From: Brevipalpus yothersi
Lineage: Eukaryota > Arthropoda > Arachnida > Trombidiformes > Tenuipalpidae
Direction of reading: 5' to 3'
Assembly: GCA_003956705.1 (NCBI GenBank)
Contig: QZCP01000082.1
Location: forward strand, 58,501 to 122,500
Length of the DNA stretch: 64,000 bases
In this document: one piece after another, positions 48,317 through 61,378 of the stretch
Layout: each line of letters opens with the position of its first letter
How positions within the stretch are numbered: position 1 is the stretch's first letter
The notes under the pieces: model-generated
The model's database searches: none
Seen by the model: the letters and a program-made list of their open reading frames with translations, nothing else
Told to the model about the DNA's origin: nothing
Program-made: the position numbers and the translations under genes

Positions 48317-48692
48317 ATGAGTGGATTTCAAGGAACACCATCAGATAAAGATTATATTGATGATCTATTAAGCCATACATCATCTCCATCATTGGCCTCA
48401 ACCATTTGTTCCACCGTAACACCCACAAGTGGTGGTGGTCTTGGTGGTGGCCGAATGGGTCCCAATAATGAGCCACAACGTTCACAATCAATGGATGCCG
48501 GTAAAATTAAGCGACCACAATTATTTCATTCGGTCAGTATTATCGTTGAGCCAGTATTGGATGATGATAGTGTTACAGAGCCACTTGTACTCACACCGAC
48601 AACCGATGTTAAAGTGACCGCACCAAGAGAAGATTCACCAATCCAGCCATCACCACAAAGTCCAATACTCGATTATGATGATTTCATATTTG
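48317..48692 (+). CDS. First coding exon of an unrecognised gene
   Basis: Encodes about 125 residues, starting MSGFQGTPSDKDYIDDLL in good context (AAAAATGAG) after a long CAA-rich leader, and ends at a canonical donor (TTTG/GTAAGT) in phase 1. The product is Ser/Pro/Asp-rich and predicted disordered: a Gly-rich GGGLGGGRMG run, RSQSMD (possible basophilic kinase site), the hydrophobic patch LFHSVSIIVEPV, and an acidic end DYDDFIFG. This looks like the cytosolic, regulated N-terminus of a larger protein such as a channel, transporter or scaffold. The next exon is not found in the remaining 15 kb, so the first intron is probably very long. Without splicing the frame would stop three codons after the donor. 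Confidence 0.75.
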
Positions 48693-50153
48693 GTAAGTTC
48701 TGATTATCCACCAATAACCATCATAATTCATACCATATTCATCTGTGAATATTTGGATATCATATTCACGAATCATGAAAATGTATGCATCTTTCTATCC
48801 AGAACGATGATGATGAATTTTGTTTTCTTCGATTAGTTTTGACATTCAAAATTGATTTGCATAGTCAAACAGTTAATGTGTGTATAACACTAGAATTTTA
48901 ATTAGATTCATTGTGATCAGAATTTCACTATAATTATGGCTTTTACTGATAGCTTTTCGGTGACTCATGTTAATTTGAAGCTGGAAAAAGTTACATGACA
49001 GATATAATCTTGAATCGAGTGATAAAATCAAGGGTTTATGATTCAACTTGATGATGATTATTGATTATAGTGAATTTAATTTACTTTCATATTTTCACGT
49101 TGATTGGAGCTACAAATTGTTATACACCATATCTTTACATAACATTGCTATTTGATAAATGAAATCAAGTGCAGTATGTGTGTAATGCACACACAATACT
49201 GTTCGAATAAAGTCCTCAACTTGTACTTGTATGATCAATATTATCAGCATCGTTCTGGTGGTGGTAGCATATATCGATTCATGAATATAATATTCACACA
49301 CTCATACATATTGGTGTATTTATGTAATACATAAATACCATCATTTGTAATTCATCTGCATGACACTGATATCAGATCGCATCAGTTTCTCCTTTTTTTC
49401 ATCATCAAGGTAAACATTATCATCATCCAGAATATGTGTGCAATATCTGTTAGGTATGTGTGTGTGCGTTTGTGTGTGTGTGCATATATGGTATGTACAC
49501 ATTAACCATTGGAAATCTTTAATTTTCCTCTCATTATTATTCAGAATATTATAATTTATTACATTCTCCTAACAAACAATTGATTATTTTGAGATACATA
49601 AATTTCAGAGCAAATCTCTCTCAATTTTTCCCAATTTGCAGCTCTTCTCTCTTTCTTTCTTTCTTTCTCACTCTCTCATCAAGTGCAATTTTACGTTAAA
49701 CATGCAAATCAATGTTTATGTATACATGGATATGTACGTATAAAAATACCATGAAATACCAGATTTTTCCCAAGAGAAGCAATTTGGTTTTGTTTGAGAA
49801 TTCATTCCTCATGAAACCTTGAAATATTATCATCTTGTTCTATTTTCAACAATGGTAAACATATATTTATAATACCAAGTAAATCAGGGCAATCATAATA
49901 GTACTAGGGGGCTGATTCTAGGGAAAAATAAAGGCCGCGATCAGTCATTGATTGTTGACACTAATAACTCCTCTCAACATTCTGTACACACATACGCATT
50001 CTTCTTATTCTCACCCAATCATGGTAGACTCGAATATAGACACATAATGTTCGACAGAATCGATAGCTTTCAGAAGCATAAAACATCTGATTAACAAGAT
50101 TCAGCTACTTCATTCTCTTACTTGCAACTTTATTATCGTAATGATATTTACTT

Positions 50154-50154
<1 letters not shown>

Positions 50155-50196
<42 letters not shown>
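50155..50196. repeat. (CT)n microsatellite
   Basis: About 20 units, followed 220 bp later by a purine-rich block on the same strand (50413-50510). Confidence 0.96.
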
Positions 50197-50203
<7 letters not shown>

Positions 50204-50412
50204 TTCGACATTCTTTTAGCCACTACTGCCACTGAAGGGATAGCCTCTGAAAATCAGTCTTCCATGTATTTGTATAACTTGAAACACACAGATTATGTCA
50301 CCTAAATTCTCTTACTGTTCACCGTTCGAAATATCTTTCCTGAAAGCATCATTAAGAGTGTATTCTACACATATTCCTTCTGTAACCAAACTTTCTCACC
50401 AGCACATTTCTG

Positions 50413-50434
50413 AAGAGAAGTAAGAGAAAGAGAA

Positions 50435-50479
<45 letters not shown>

Positions 50480-50510
50480 AAGAGAGAGAGAAAGAGAGAA
50501 AGAGAAAAGA
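50413..50510. repeat. Purine-only GAGA/AAAG block
   Basis: Nearly 100 bases of only A and G with irregular GAAAGAGAGA units. Confidence 0.95.
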
Positions 50511-51000
50511 ATGTTAACCATGAGACAGTTGAAAGGACAGCAAATTGGCATCCATCGGATAAAGGTGAGAGGAAGACAGAGATCCTCATGGCTCATGTCT
50601 TCCTCATTCCTTATTACACACTTATCTTCACACCTTCTTGGTATTTTCTTTTTCCATCTGTCTATTTGCATCGGAAATTTCAAGCAGACATGCAAATGAG
50701 TGCGAAAGAAAGGGAGAGAAAGAAAGAGAGGAAAAACAGAAGAGGAAAAAAAAGGATTAACTCAAGAGAATTAAGTGAGCACACCTTGTGTTTGTGTAGG
50801 TGTCTTTTTTTCCTGTGATATTCTTTCTCTTTCTCTTCTCTGACTAAAGAAACAGAAGCAAGATAGAGAGTGAGAGAGATGAAAGAAGATGCTTAAAACA
50901 TCTTATTAGAAGATTGTAAGGAAAACAGAAGCAAGAAGTGGAAGAGTAAAAGCATCTTGAAGGAATGTGCATTTTTTTCTCACACAAGATGAGTGGTGGA

Positions 51001-51052
51001 GGAGAGGAGAGGAGAGGAGAGGAGAGGAGAGGAGAGGAGAGGAGAGGAGAGG
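51001..51052. repeat. (GGAGA)n pentanucleotide repeat, 10 units
   Basis: Ten perfect GGAGA units ending in GGGG. It is the only long pentanucleotide repeat in the window and is distinct from the ubiquitous GA tracts. Confidence 0.97.
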
Positions 51053-54000
51053 GGAAAAAATGATGAAAAATCTTGTTCACATCTTTAATGAGTAACAACA
51101 CGCTTGATGAGTGGAGAAAAACAATAAGCGAGAAAAATATTCTCTCACTATACTGTACTGTAATATGTGTGTGTAGGCAAAAGCTTCTTGATTCAATTTT
51201 CCGAATCGATGAGAACACACATCACATACACTCACACACAGTGTAGGTGATGTGTATGTATGAGTGTGTTTATACTGCTTTTTTGTTGTTGATATATACA
51301 TACAAAATGGTTTCATGATAGTGTTGTCATCGTCAAGTAGTAAGATGATAAATTAGCTCACCCATTACACCTCTGTAACTTTTTTCCCATCAAAAACCTA
51401 TGAGAGAAGATGGGTGAAAGTGTAAGAGATAGAGAAAGAGAGAGAAAGAGAATACACCATATTCACTTGCTACACCTGATACTGTTACACTTTTAATACG
51501 TTATAACTACTTTACTTACGCTTCTTTATTTCACAATTTTGTCTGTGTGTATTTTAACCTAACCTTAACATTACCTCCACCCGACTTCCCTTCAATTCCT
51601 TCAACTCCCCTCTGTAAAGCCTCATCCCAGTGGGTGAAATTCAAGTGGAAAATTTTCCATGATGATACTAGTGGATGGGTAAATATATAATTAGTATGTG
51701 AACTGGAAAATTTTTCTTCATCCTCATTTTACTATCCATTTTAGCTTGAAATTCACTCAGATACACACTTTCATGTGTGTATGTGTCATCAGTCAGTAAG
51801 TAAATGGTCTAGTGTCATTGCCCAAGAGAGTATAGCCAACGTAATTGAAGAGGGAGAAAGAGAGGCAGAGAGAGATCAATAAAAAGTTTGGATGGATGCT
51901 TGAATGTTGATCAATGTTCTCTCTCTCTCTCTTTTGCTATATATTCACACAGAATATGCTTCTAGAATAAAATATATGAGAAACCATGATAACACCAGGG
52001 TGAAAGTTAAGCTGTTTATCTTAGCAATTTCTCGCAACATCTTCCTGTCTCTCACTATCTGTGCATGGTTAACACTATAAGCGTGTCCAATAGTCTTGTG
52101 GCTTGTGTATGTGGTATATATGAGTATTCTGGGAGAGAGGGAGAGATGATAATCATCAGCTATTGACCACTTAAGATTGTCTTCACCATCAGACTGATCA
52201 TTTGGATTATTCAATGAGTTGGACTGATAGAGAAGTGTGTGTGTGTGTGTGTAAGAGAAGAGGCTGGAAAACACATGCACCGCAAGATCAAGTTGAAGAA
52301 GAAAGGGAAAGGGAAAAGAAACCAAAGTGCTCAACATCGATCACCCAATGTAAGAGTGTAGATATAGTGTATATTGTATGTGTATGTAGAGAGAAGGAGA
52401 GATTGTCTCAGGGAAATAAAAGGAATAGGAAAGAGAGAAAAAGAGAATACAAGCAATCAAGTTGGGTAAGAATGATGATGATCTCAAGTAACTAATTAGT
52501 TTCCTGAATCGATTGCATGCATATAATTTTCTCACATGGAATCTCATTTCTTCACTCTTTCTTTCTCTTCTCACTTCTCATCACTACAATTCCTTTGATA
52601 GCTTATTTCTCTCTCTCTCTCTCCCTTCCTCTTTACAGAATTACTGGGTATTTCTCCATCAGATTCAGTTGCTATTCTGGGAAAATTTTTCAGCTCATAT
52701 TATTCTTTTTTTTTTCTTTCCTTTTTGCTTCACATTTTCTGACATTCTGTGGCTGTGTGTTGCATGTGAACAGTCTTAATGTTAAATCTTGCCTTACTAT
52801 TGACAATCAAATGTTGACATGAGAAGCTGATTTATTCGTCACCACTTCTTCTACTGTTAAGTACTGTTATTGTTGTTGTGTCCATGTTTCACCATGATTC
52901 ATGGGAGAGAGGTTGAAAGAAAATTTCGAAAATACTCCCAGAGTGATTCAAAAGTTCCATAGTCAAGAACAGAGTAATTGAGTCGAGCGAGAGAGCGAAA
53001 AGTGTGACTGTATATCTTGTGCGACTGAATTCAAGTCGATTCTCATGTATTCACCAAGAATTTCAACACTATGCAAATTTACTCAAAAAAATTGTGAGCG
53101 AGAAAGATTGGTTTTGAGGTCCTTCTCCTCCTTATTTTATGCCTTCTTGGTAAATCATTTTTTATGTACATACATGTGAAAAAGTCATGTGTGTGTGAAA
53201 AATGGAAAAAATTTCACTGAACTCAGATAACAGAAATTCATGATGTTGACTGTTATGTTGAGGAAAAGAAAAGAATCAAAACATTAGAAGAAGGAAAGAA
53301 TAAAACTAAAAATTGTTCATTGCTCATTCTATTTTTATGGTTCCTATTTTATTTGATTTTATTTCCGACAAATAAGTTTGTCAAATTTGATGACCAATTT
53401 TCTTTGTGAACAAGATTTTCACTCTCTCTCTCTTTCTCTTCCAAGAAGTATGCATGATTAATTGAGATGGTCCAATTGACTTCTCTATTGTAGAAAATGT
53501 ATTTGTGTATGAATGTGTCTACACATTCATATTCTTTGAGAATGTATCTAAAACAGAGACAAGAATGCTTACTCTCAGAATATGTATTCTCTCTCTCTCC
53601 CCTATCGAAAAAGTAGAATAACCGATGGCAGCAAGTCGAAGTAAATAGCTTAGGAAGTATTCCCTGTAATATACAGACATGATTTATGATTGTCCATATT
53701 CCTTTTTGGCAATCTACTTTTTCTATTCAGAAACAATTTTTATTTTCCTTCTCTCTTCAATAGAGAATTTTTATGATGTGAACATTCTAAACAGATAAAT
53801 GAGCAAAATGAAGTGTATGATAGTGAAAATGAGATGAAAGATAAAAAGTTCCATCTAATATACCCACATGAACTCAGATTGATATAGTGAGAGACACTTT
53901 CTACTTGAACGAAAAGATATTATTATATTATTATTATATTCTCTAGAGCTGTGTGAGAATAGTAAAGATGAACACAGGAAGAAAAAACGATATGGAAATT

Positions 54001-54955
54001 GCACTCGAGCTGTTGAGGTGGAATTCGGTTCATTTTTGTGCATGTGTATGGGGTCCATCCTTTTCTATCTCTTCTCTGGAAAAAAGATAATAGCAGTCGA
54101 AGTACAGTGTATTATACAAAAATGGTAGACATACTAGCTTTACCAGAGGTTAATGTTCTAGGTACATGCACACATCTATACGTATATATTTCTCTCTTTT
54201 TCCACTATTTTGCATGATACTTTAATCGAAATTTTATATCTTTGATGGATTTACTGGAAAATATTTTTTGAAGTGTATGAGTAAGTGGGTGAGAGAGAGA
54301 GAGAGAGAGTATGAATTTTGAATAGAGGATGTGCTTAAAGTTATCGCCGGAAAGAAGGAGAATGAATTATTTTGCTCAAGCTCAGAAGCGAATTTTCAAC
54401 GATAAATCCATGTTTAAGCCGAAGCAACTTTCGCCTTCTTCTCCTTATTCTTCAATCGATATACAATTTCAAAGTCTCAGATATATATTCGAAGAGATGA
54501 AAAAGTATATATAAACCATTAAGAATACATATATACTCATGGAGAGATCAGTAACATACAGTTTCGAAAAGAAGATAAGGTTCATCATACTTTCCAGCAA
54601 ATTTTTTCCACTACAGAGCTAAAAATTGATGGTAACATTACATATATGTTTGTACAAGTGAAATTTCCACTGGAATATATAGCTTTCCTTGAAATTTTTG
54701 AGCTATATTCTTTTTTTTTCTTTCCAACAAAATAATATTGTACATGACCAAAGATCTTACATCACCCACCAATATCACTCTTGAAGGAGAAAAAATGCTC
54801 ACAGAGCTTATGAGCTCTTTTCTTTTGCTTCTGTCAGTTATAAATTGTTCATTTATTGAATGCTTTATGTATCAATCTTTCACCCGATCAATTACTTCCA
54901 ATTTATATGATTACTGTGTACAAGGTGGACCATAGAAGAAGAAAAAGATGTAGAG

Positions 54956-54958
<3 letters not shown>

Positions 54959-54990
<32 letters not shown>
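54959..54990. repeat. (GA)n microsatellite
   Basis: About 16 units inside an 850-bp purine-rich segment. Confidence 0.97.
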
Positions 54991-54994
<4 letters not shown>

Positions 54995-55149
54995 GATATT
55001 GGACCTTAGCCCATAAGAGAAGTTTATTTGTGGGTGGTGTATAATCGGTGGAGAAAGAAAGAGAAAGGAACGAAAAACGATAGGTCATAGAGAGGTGAAT
55101 GAGAAAAAGAATAGCTGAACGGAGATGACAATTTTTACTTTCTTTCAAA

Positions 55150-56281
55150 ATCACAACCGTTATATTGATTTTATTTTTTGATCCTGTTTTTACTCTTTTT
55201 CTTTTCCTCTTCTTTTTCTATTTTTTATTTTGTTCATTCATCCACTTTTTTTTCTTCTCTCTCTTTTACTGACTTGATTCCCGTCTACTGGATCAGGCTG
55301 TTTGATATCCACTTTGACTTACTTTTTTCTTCTTATTCTTCGAGTCTTTCATGATTGAAGGAAAATTTCCATCGGTTTTTCTACATCTCATGTACTACTT
55401 TGACATTTTCTCGCTTACTTTTCTCTATTATATTTCTGGAAAAAAAGTATTCTCTTTTTTTTCTCGCTACCGATTCGCATGATTCTATTTTCAATATCAC
55501 TCTCAACATATATATTTATAAAATATTGAAATCTTGGAATCCTCTGTTTCTGGGAGCTTCTCGGACGATTTCATTTTTTCACTATAGTCTGATACACGCC
55601 AATATAGTCACTCTATTTCAGGGGATATGTTTTGAAAATGTAAACTCATGCGAATATTTTCTCTCTTTCTCTCTCTCTCACTTTACCTTCAGATATGGAT
55701 TCATAATTATTTGTCTCTTCACGATTTTTGTGTCTCCCAAAATAAATATATCTTCATACATATTGAGTCTATTTCTTTATTGTATAAGGGCACGAATGAA
55801 GTAACAAAAACCATACAGAAAAAGGGAAATAGATAAGTATCATGAAATGGTTATGATCGATGAATTTTCATTATTCCCGTTTCTTTTCTTCCATGAAAAT
55901 TGCTATTCCGACCCTTCTCTAACCTTCAAACCCATTCACGAAAGCCACAATCGACATGAGACTGAATGAAAACGATAATTTCTTCCATACTTTCCTTCTC
56001 ACTTTTATTCTTCGTGTTCCCCCTCCAGAGCCCATGTATCCACCGTTCCCATGAGATGATATTTCGAATGGTATTCTTTGTTTCTATCTATCTAAAATCA
56101 TATTCATCTTACTCGAGAGTGAGAATACAAACCAATCTGTTCTCTTTTCTTCTTCTTCAAACCTTTTTCCAAATCATTCTTCTTCTTCTTCTCCATCTTC
56201 TATCCACTATTGGTAGCATCTCACCTTCTATCAGCATCTTGTTCTTCATCTTGTCACTTTCATTTCATTCACTCCTTTGAT

Positions 56282-56320
<39 letters not shown>

Positions 56321-56760
56321 CTCTTCTCTCTATTCACTCTCACATTTCACAGTTCTGATCATGACTCATCATCTGATTCGTTTCCCATTCATTCATCATC
56401 CATTATAAAGCTCATGATTGAGAGTGACTTTTCTGCTCTCTCTTCATCCCTTTTTTCATCTTCACTGCTCTTCATTTTTCTCTCTTTTTTCCAAATTTTT
56501 GTCTCTTTCTCTCTCTCCCTCCATCTTCCACTCTTCCTTCACTTACCAAATCGATTGTATCGATCCAAGATTTGCACACCAAGTGAACCTAGACTTCAAT
56601 TTATACCTGTAACTATATATATTTGTATGATGAAGAAAAATTTTGATTTTGAGCACTTTTTCTCTTCTCTCTCAACTCTTCATCTTCATTTTTTATATTT
56701 TTTCCTCTCTTCTTCTCTGTAATTTTTTTGGATGATTTTTTTCCCAAAAAAAAAGATTCA
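55150..56760. other. 1.6 kb pyrimidine-rich block
   Basis: The plus strand here is strongly C/T-rich (TTTTTCTTCT, TCTCTCTC, CTTCTTCTTC runs), switching sharply from purine-rich DNA near 55140 and back near 56885. Plus-strand frames in it read Ser/Phe/Leu low-complexity strings and are not called as genes. Confidence 0.8.
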
Positions 56761-59700
56761 TTCATATCTTCTCTGTGTACGTTCTTGTCTCCTTCTTCTT
56801 TTTTATCTCCATCTTTTACATTCCTAATCAACCCTCATTAGAATACAAGGCCATTTCTTCGATATTTCTGCTGACTATTCTCGAGTACTTCTTAAAAGTC
56901 ATGTGAAGGGAAGCGACAGAGAAGAAAAAAGAAGAAGGTATCTGATTTGGAAAGAAAAAGATTCTCAAGAATATTGGAACTGTTCCGGTGTGTGTAGGTA
57001 AAGAATGTTAACAAAAAGGAATAACTACAAGGAGCTGAAGAAGAGGAAACCTTCAAGAACAGAATGTTAGAAATGCAAAAAGTAAAGGGCAAAGTATATA
57101 GTAGTAGTTATATCTCACATTTTCCCAGAAGATGAAGAAGAAGGAATCAAAAACTTTTCCACTGGTCTTATATTAATCTTGATCACATAGAAAAGATGCC
57201 AAAAAAGATAGAATATCTGCTGTCATTCGTTATCAGATAAATGCACGTATAGTATTTATTGGGTTCATGGGACAGTTTTCATTTTGACTTGAACAATATT
57301 TTCTTCTCATGTGTAGTGTAGAAAAAGAACACAAGCTTCTCAGAATATACTCTCCAAGGTATTAGTAATACTAGAGAAAGAGACTAGAAAGAGAAAGAAT
57401 AATCTATCGAAAGTTCTGTGGATGGACATAAGGAAGAAAACAGGAAGCATCAAATCCTATATATACACATTAGTCTCTTACATTCTCTGTTAGTTGAGTG
57501 GGTGTTTTTTCAGTTGTAAGTGGGATCAGACAGTATTGATGGATGAATACCACCCACCAGATCACGGTGATGAATTGAAGTGTGGATGAGTGTCTCTCTG
57601 TGTGTCTATGTATGTGTGTGTATATTTCATATGACCATATTGTACTCCAGTATATGTGATATAGCCGAAGGACAAAAAGGTATATCGATAATGAAATTCG
57701 TTTCCATTCGTATTTCACACACATACACACACAGTTGAATTGTCATGATTTATTTCGATTTCAATTTTTTTTTCATTCTCACTTTGCATTTCATATTTCC
57801 ATTGGTTACATATTTATGGATATATGATTTATTCCCCAAATAACTTGCTCTGGGAAATGTGTCTACATTTGCATCATTATCGAGTAGAATAATTTACTTT
57901 CAAATTCATGTACATACTAGATAATGTAAAGCTAAGTACATAAAATTGACGGACATTGTTGTGTGAATACATAATTTTTTTCATCTCCCCACACTTTCAC
58001 ATTATATGTATATACATGTACATGTATATGTGTATATATCATTCAAATTCAATTCGGTTAATATGATAAAAATGACAGTCTCAATCAAGATAAATAAAAT
58101 GGTGTAAACATTCACATTTACACCTTGAGGATTCATATATGTGAATATAATGAATTCTTGGTGAACTGATTGGTGATACACACATACCCTTGAGGCATGA
58201 TATCGATTGTTTTTGGGAAGATTGCAAGATGTATCATGTACATGTTGTATACCATCATTTTGGAAAAAGGGGCTTCAAGAAGTGATGATGATAGTACGGA
58301 TGATGGTGATGATGATATTCTGATGCGATCAATAATCTTGTGAACAAAATCGTATTATCAAACAATCGAAATCAATCATATGACTAATGATTCCGTTTTT
58401 CTCTTTTTCTTTTCTCTCTTTTTTCCGGTTCCTTCTTCTTCTATCAAATTATTTGCACCTCATGAATCGAAATTCAATTTTCATCAAACAATCATCTACT
58501 ATTGGCATTGTTTCGATTCTCTCTGTACACATACACACACACATCAACAATTGGTGGATCACTTACATGAAATGAAATCAATTTTGTTCGCCTTACGATT
58601 TGGTGATGGATCAATCCTATCATTCTTGTGTTTGTGTCCTGGAATTGGTCTGGATGCTGATGGCGCGAAAAACACTTTCTGTTTTTCATCTTCTTTTTCT
58701 TCTTCATCCCATATAACCGTGTATATATGCACTGTATACTATGTGTATGTGCCTTGTGTATTATCCAACAGAGTCTCGAAGAAAGAAAAGTCAAGAAGAA
58801 GAAGAGATTGTCCAATCAATAATTGTAAGTAGTCATACAAAACACATTTAGCATCACAATCTGGGCTTTACTTATCGAATATCAGTTTCCAGTATCAATC
58901 AGATCTGGACATTCTCATAGTTTGATGATATTTTGATTTTTGATTGATCCTCATTCTATCATTCTTGAACCATTTTATGATTCCAATCAATCTAAATTCT
59001 TGCAAAAAATTTTCTGACAAGTATTCTTGTATTCTATTCTGAGGTAGAACATGATACTAGAGAATTGAATAGAGCTGATATATCCATACACTTATCTCAT
59101 ACAATCGATAGTCTTGTGGGAAGTGATAATTTTATTGTATATTTGTGCTCACCCAAGTATTTTGAGACTTAGAATGTTCCCATATTCAGGTGTAATTTTG
59201 TTATGTGAACGTATAATATGTATATTCGTCAGTCTTATGGAAGATAGTGTAGACGCAAGATGTAGAAGAGAAATATTATTTAATTAGTCTGTTCAGATAT
59301 GCTATCAAATCATAGATGTAGACATTTTCCCTTGCTTACTCGATGCTGAATATGCATAAATATTCTCTCAAATCTAATTTGACAAAGACAAAAGTGCTCC
59401 AGTGATTAATTAGAGAGAAAAAGTCCTGGAAAAGTAACCTCAAACCGGCATTCATCTACATGAGATATAGTTCTAACAAATGCTCAGAATACCAAGATGT
59501 TCTCTCTGAATGAAGTCTTTTATGATACAAGAATTTTTGAATGGAAAAATCTCAATTAAGCTTCAATCATTCATATGATACCTTTGAAGGTGCTACAAGT
59601 AATCAAAGTGGTCAGATCTTATCAATGGTTGATCATAATTTGCAATCAGAGTTCCTTTTATTAATTAATTGTTTCCTCTTCTTCTTTGATGGATAGATTG

Positions 59701-60405
59701 CATGTGAGCTTTGCATGATGCTCAAGTATCTGAGGCAATCTTCTGTCGATAGAAAAATGCTCTACCAATCGTTTCTTTAATATTCCGGCTAATAGTAGTA
59801 GTGATTTGCGAGTGAATAGAGAAGAGATATAATTCATCTTTACGTATTAGAGCTAAAAGAGACAGACCCTCATTGAAGATCGATGAATGGAATCTTACAA
59901 GTAATAAGAGGAGTCGGTGGTGAAAGAGATCGAGTATTCTTTGATAAATTTATTCTCAATCATGCTTAAAAGATAGTTTCAATAAGATTCTTCACATTTT
60001 TTCGAGTGAAATTTTCATTTATCTTCCAAGAAAGCTCTCTGGTTGGGTGAATTTTACTTTTCGTTGGTCTCCACAACCACCATCGGGTTATAGCCTGTGG
60101 TTCAATGTGCATTAGGATCTATCTCTCAAAACTATCAGAATTGGAGGCTTCAGAAGTAATCATCATGGGCCAGCAAGATAGAACAGAGACTCTCCAAGTC
60201 TGTGGAAAACCAATTCCTTGAGATGAACTTTCATCTCCTCCTGCCAGTGTAGGAAGCCCTCTAATCCATAATCGTTGCCCACTGGTCAGCTTCAGTTTTT
60301 TTCTCTTCTCTTTCTCAAGATCAATCCCTCAGAATACAGAGAAAAGTAAATCCTTCCGACGCTTTCAATCTCGCTTAAAATCTGACTTCCATCCTCCATA
60401 GACTA

Positions 60406-60408
<3 letters not shown>

Positions 60409-60464
<56 letters not shown>
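60409..60464. repeat. (CT)n microsatellite
   Basis: About 27 units with one TT interruption. Confidence 0.97.
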
Positions 60465-61298
60465 TACTTCTTCTTTCTAGTAAGATCAAATCCAATCAAT
60501 TGATGAGATCGATAAAATGAAGCGAGAAAGTTCTCTTCGTTCTCTCTGTCTCACTTTTTATTGCACCAATCTTTTTTTCCCTTCCTTTCCATGTTCACAA
60601 GTGAACCAGAGGCTATTGGCCATGGTTCACAACCAGATCAATCTTCTGAGCCTTCTTGTCATGAGAGAATCTGCTTTGTGATTGAATTCAGTGAAAGCTA
60701 ATGTAACCTAATCGTAGTGAAAAATGGTGATTTGTTCTCTGTTTCATGCGATGCGATTCCGATTTAACCATGAGTAATATTCAAATTTCGTTGCTTCTTT
60801 GAACCTTAATCGAGATAATTTGTCTACGTATTGACATTCTGGGTACAATGTACACAATTCGATTTGAGGGAAATTCTAATTGATCACAAATTTCATCAAG
60901 GGTCATTCAATTTGGGCATTGGTTGGCTCAAATTTTCGCCTAATCAGAATACTCATCATTCTCTCTTGAATTATTGAGGTGCTCAGAGTATCATGTTTAC
61001 CCTACAAGTCAATCAGTCCATTTAATCTTGAAATTTTTCGAGTCAAGACAGTCCACAGTCCACAGGCTATGAATTTCGTAACTCTAATGATTCCCCTAGG
61101 AACAACTGTTGGATGCACCCTTACATTGGCTCCTAATATTTGATGATGGCAAGCGTTTATAAATAACTTGAATCCAATGTTCTGGCAATCTTATGAAAGT
61201 CGAATAAACATTGACTATGCAAATTAGTCCCTAATTCCTTACTCGCTTGATGTTGATCCATCTTTATCTGCTCTTTTCCTGCTCCTAATGCATGTTGT

Positions 61299-61326
61299 CG
61301 CTTCTCTCTCTCTCTCTCTCTCTCTT

Positions 61327-61369
<43 letters not shown>

Positions 61370-61378
61370 CTCTCTTTC
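61299..61378. repeat. Compound (CT)n(TTTC)n microsatellite
   Basis: CT runs broken by TTCTTTCTTTC. The minus-strand frames it creates are artefacts. Confidence 0.96.

Noticed and set aside
55355..56722. Ser/Phe/Leu-rich ORFs of 149 and 170 codons
   Set aside because: They coincide exactly with the pyrimidine-rich block, where stops are rare; no splice or start evidence.
58010..58029. 20-bp perfect palindrome ATATACATGTACATGTATAT-like
   Set aside because: Alternating AT/TA and ATGT repeats make such palindromes likely by chance; nothing around it suggests function.
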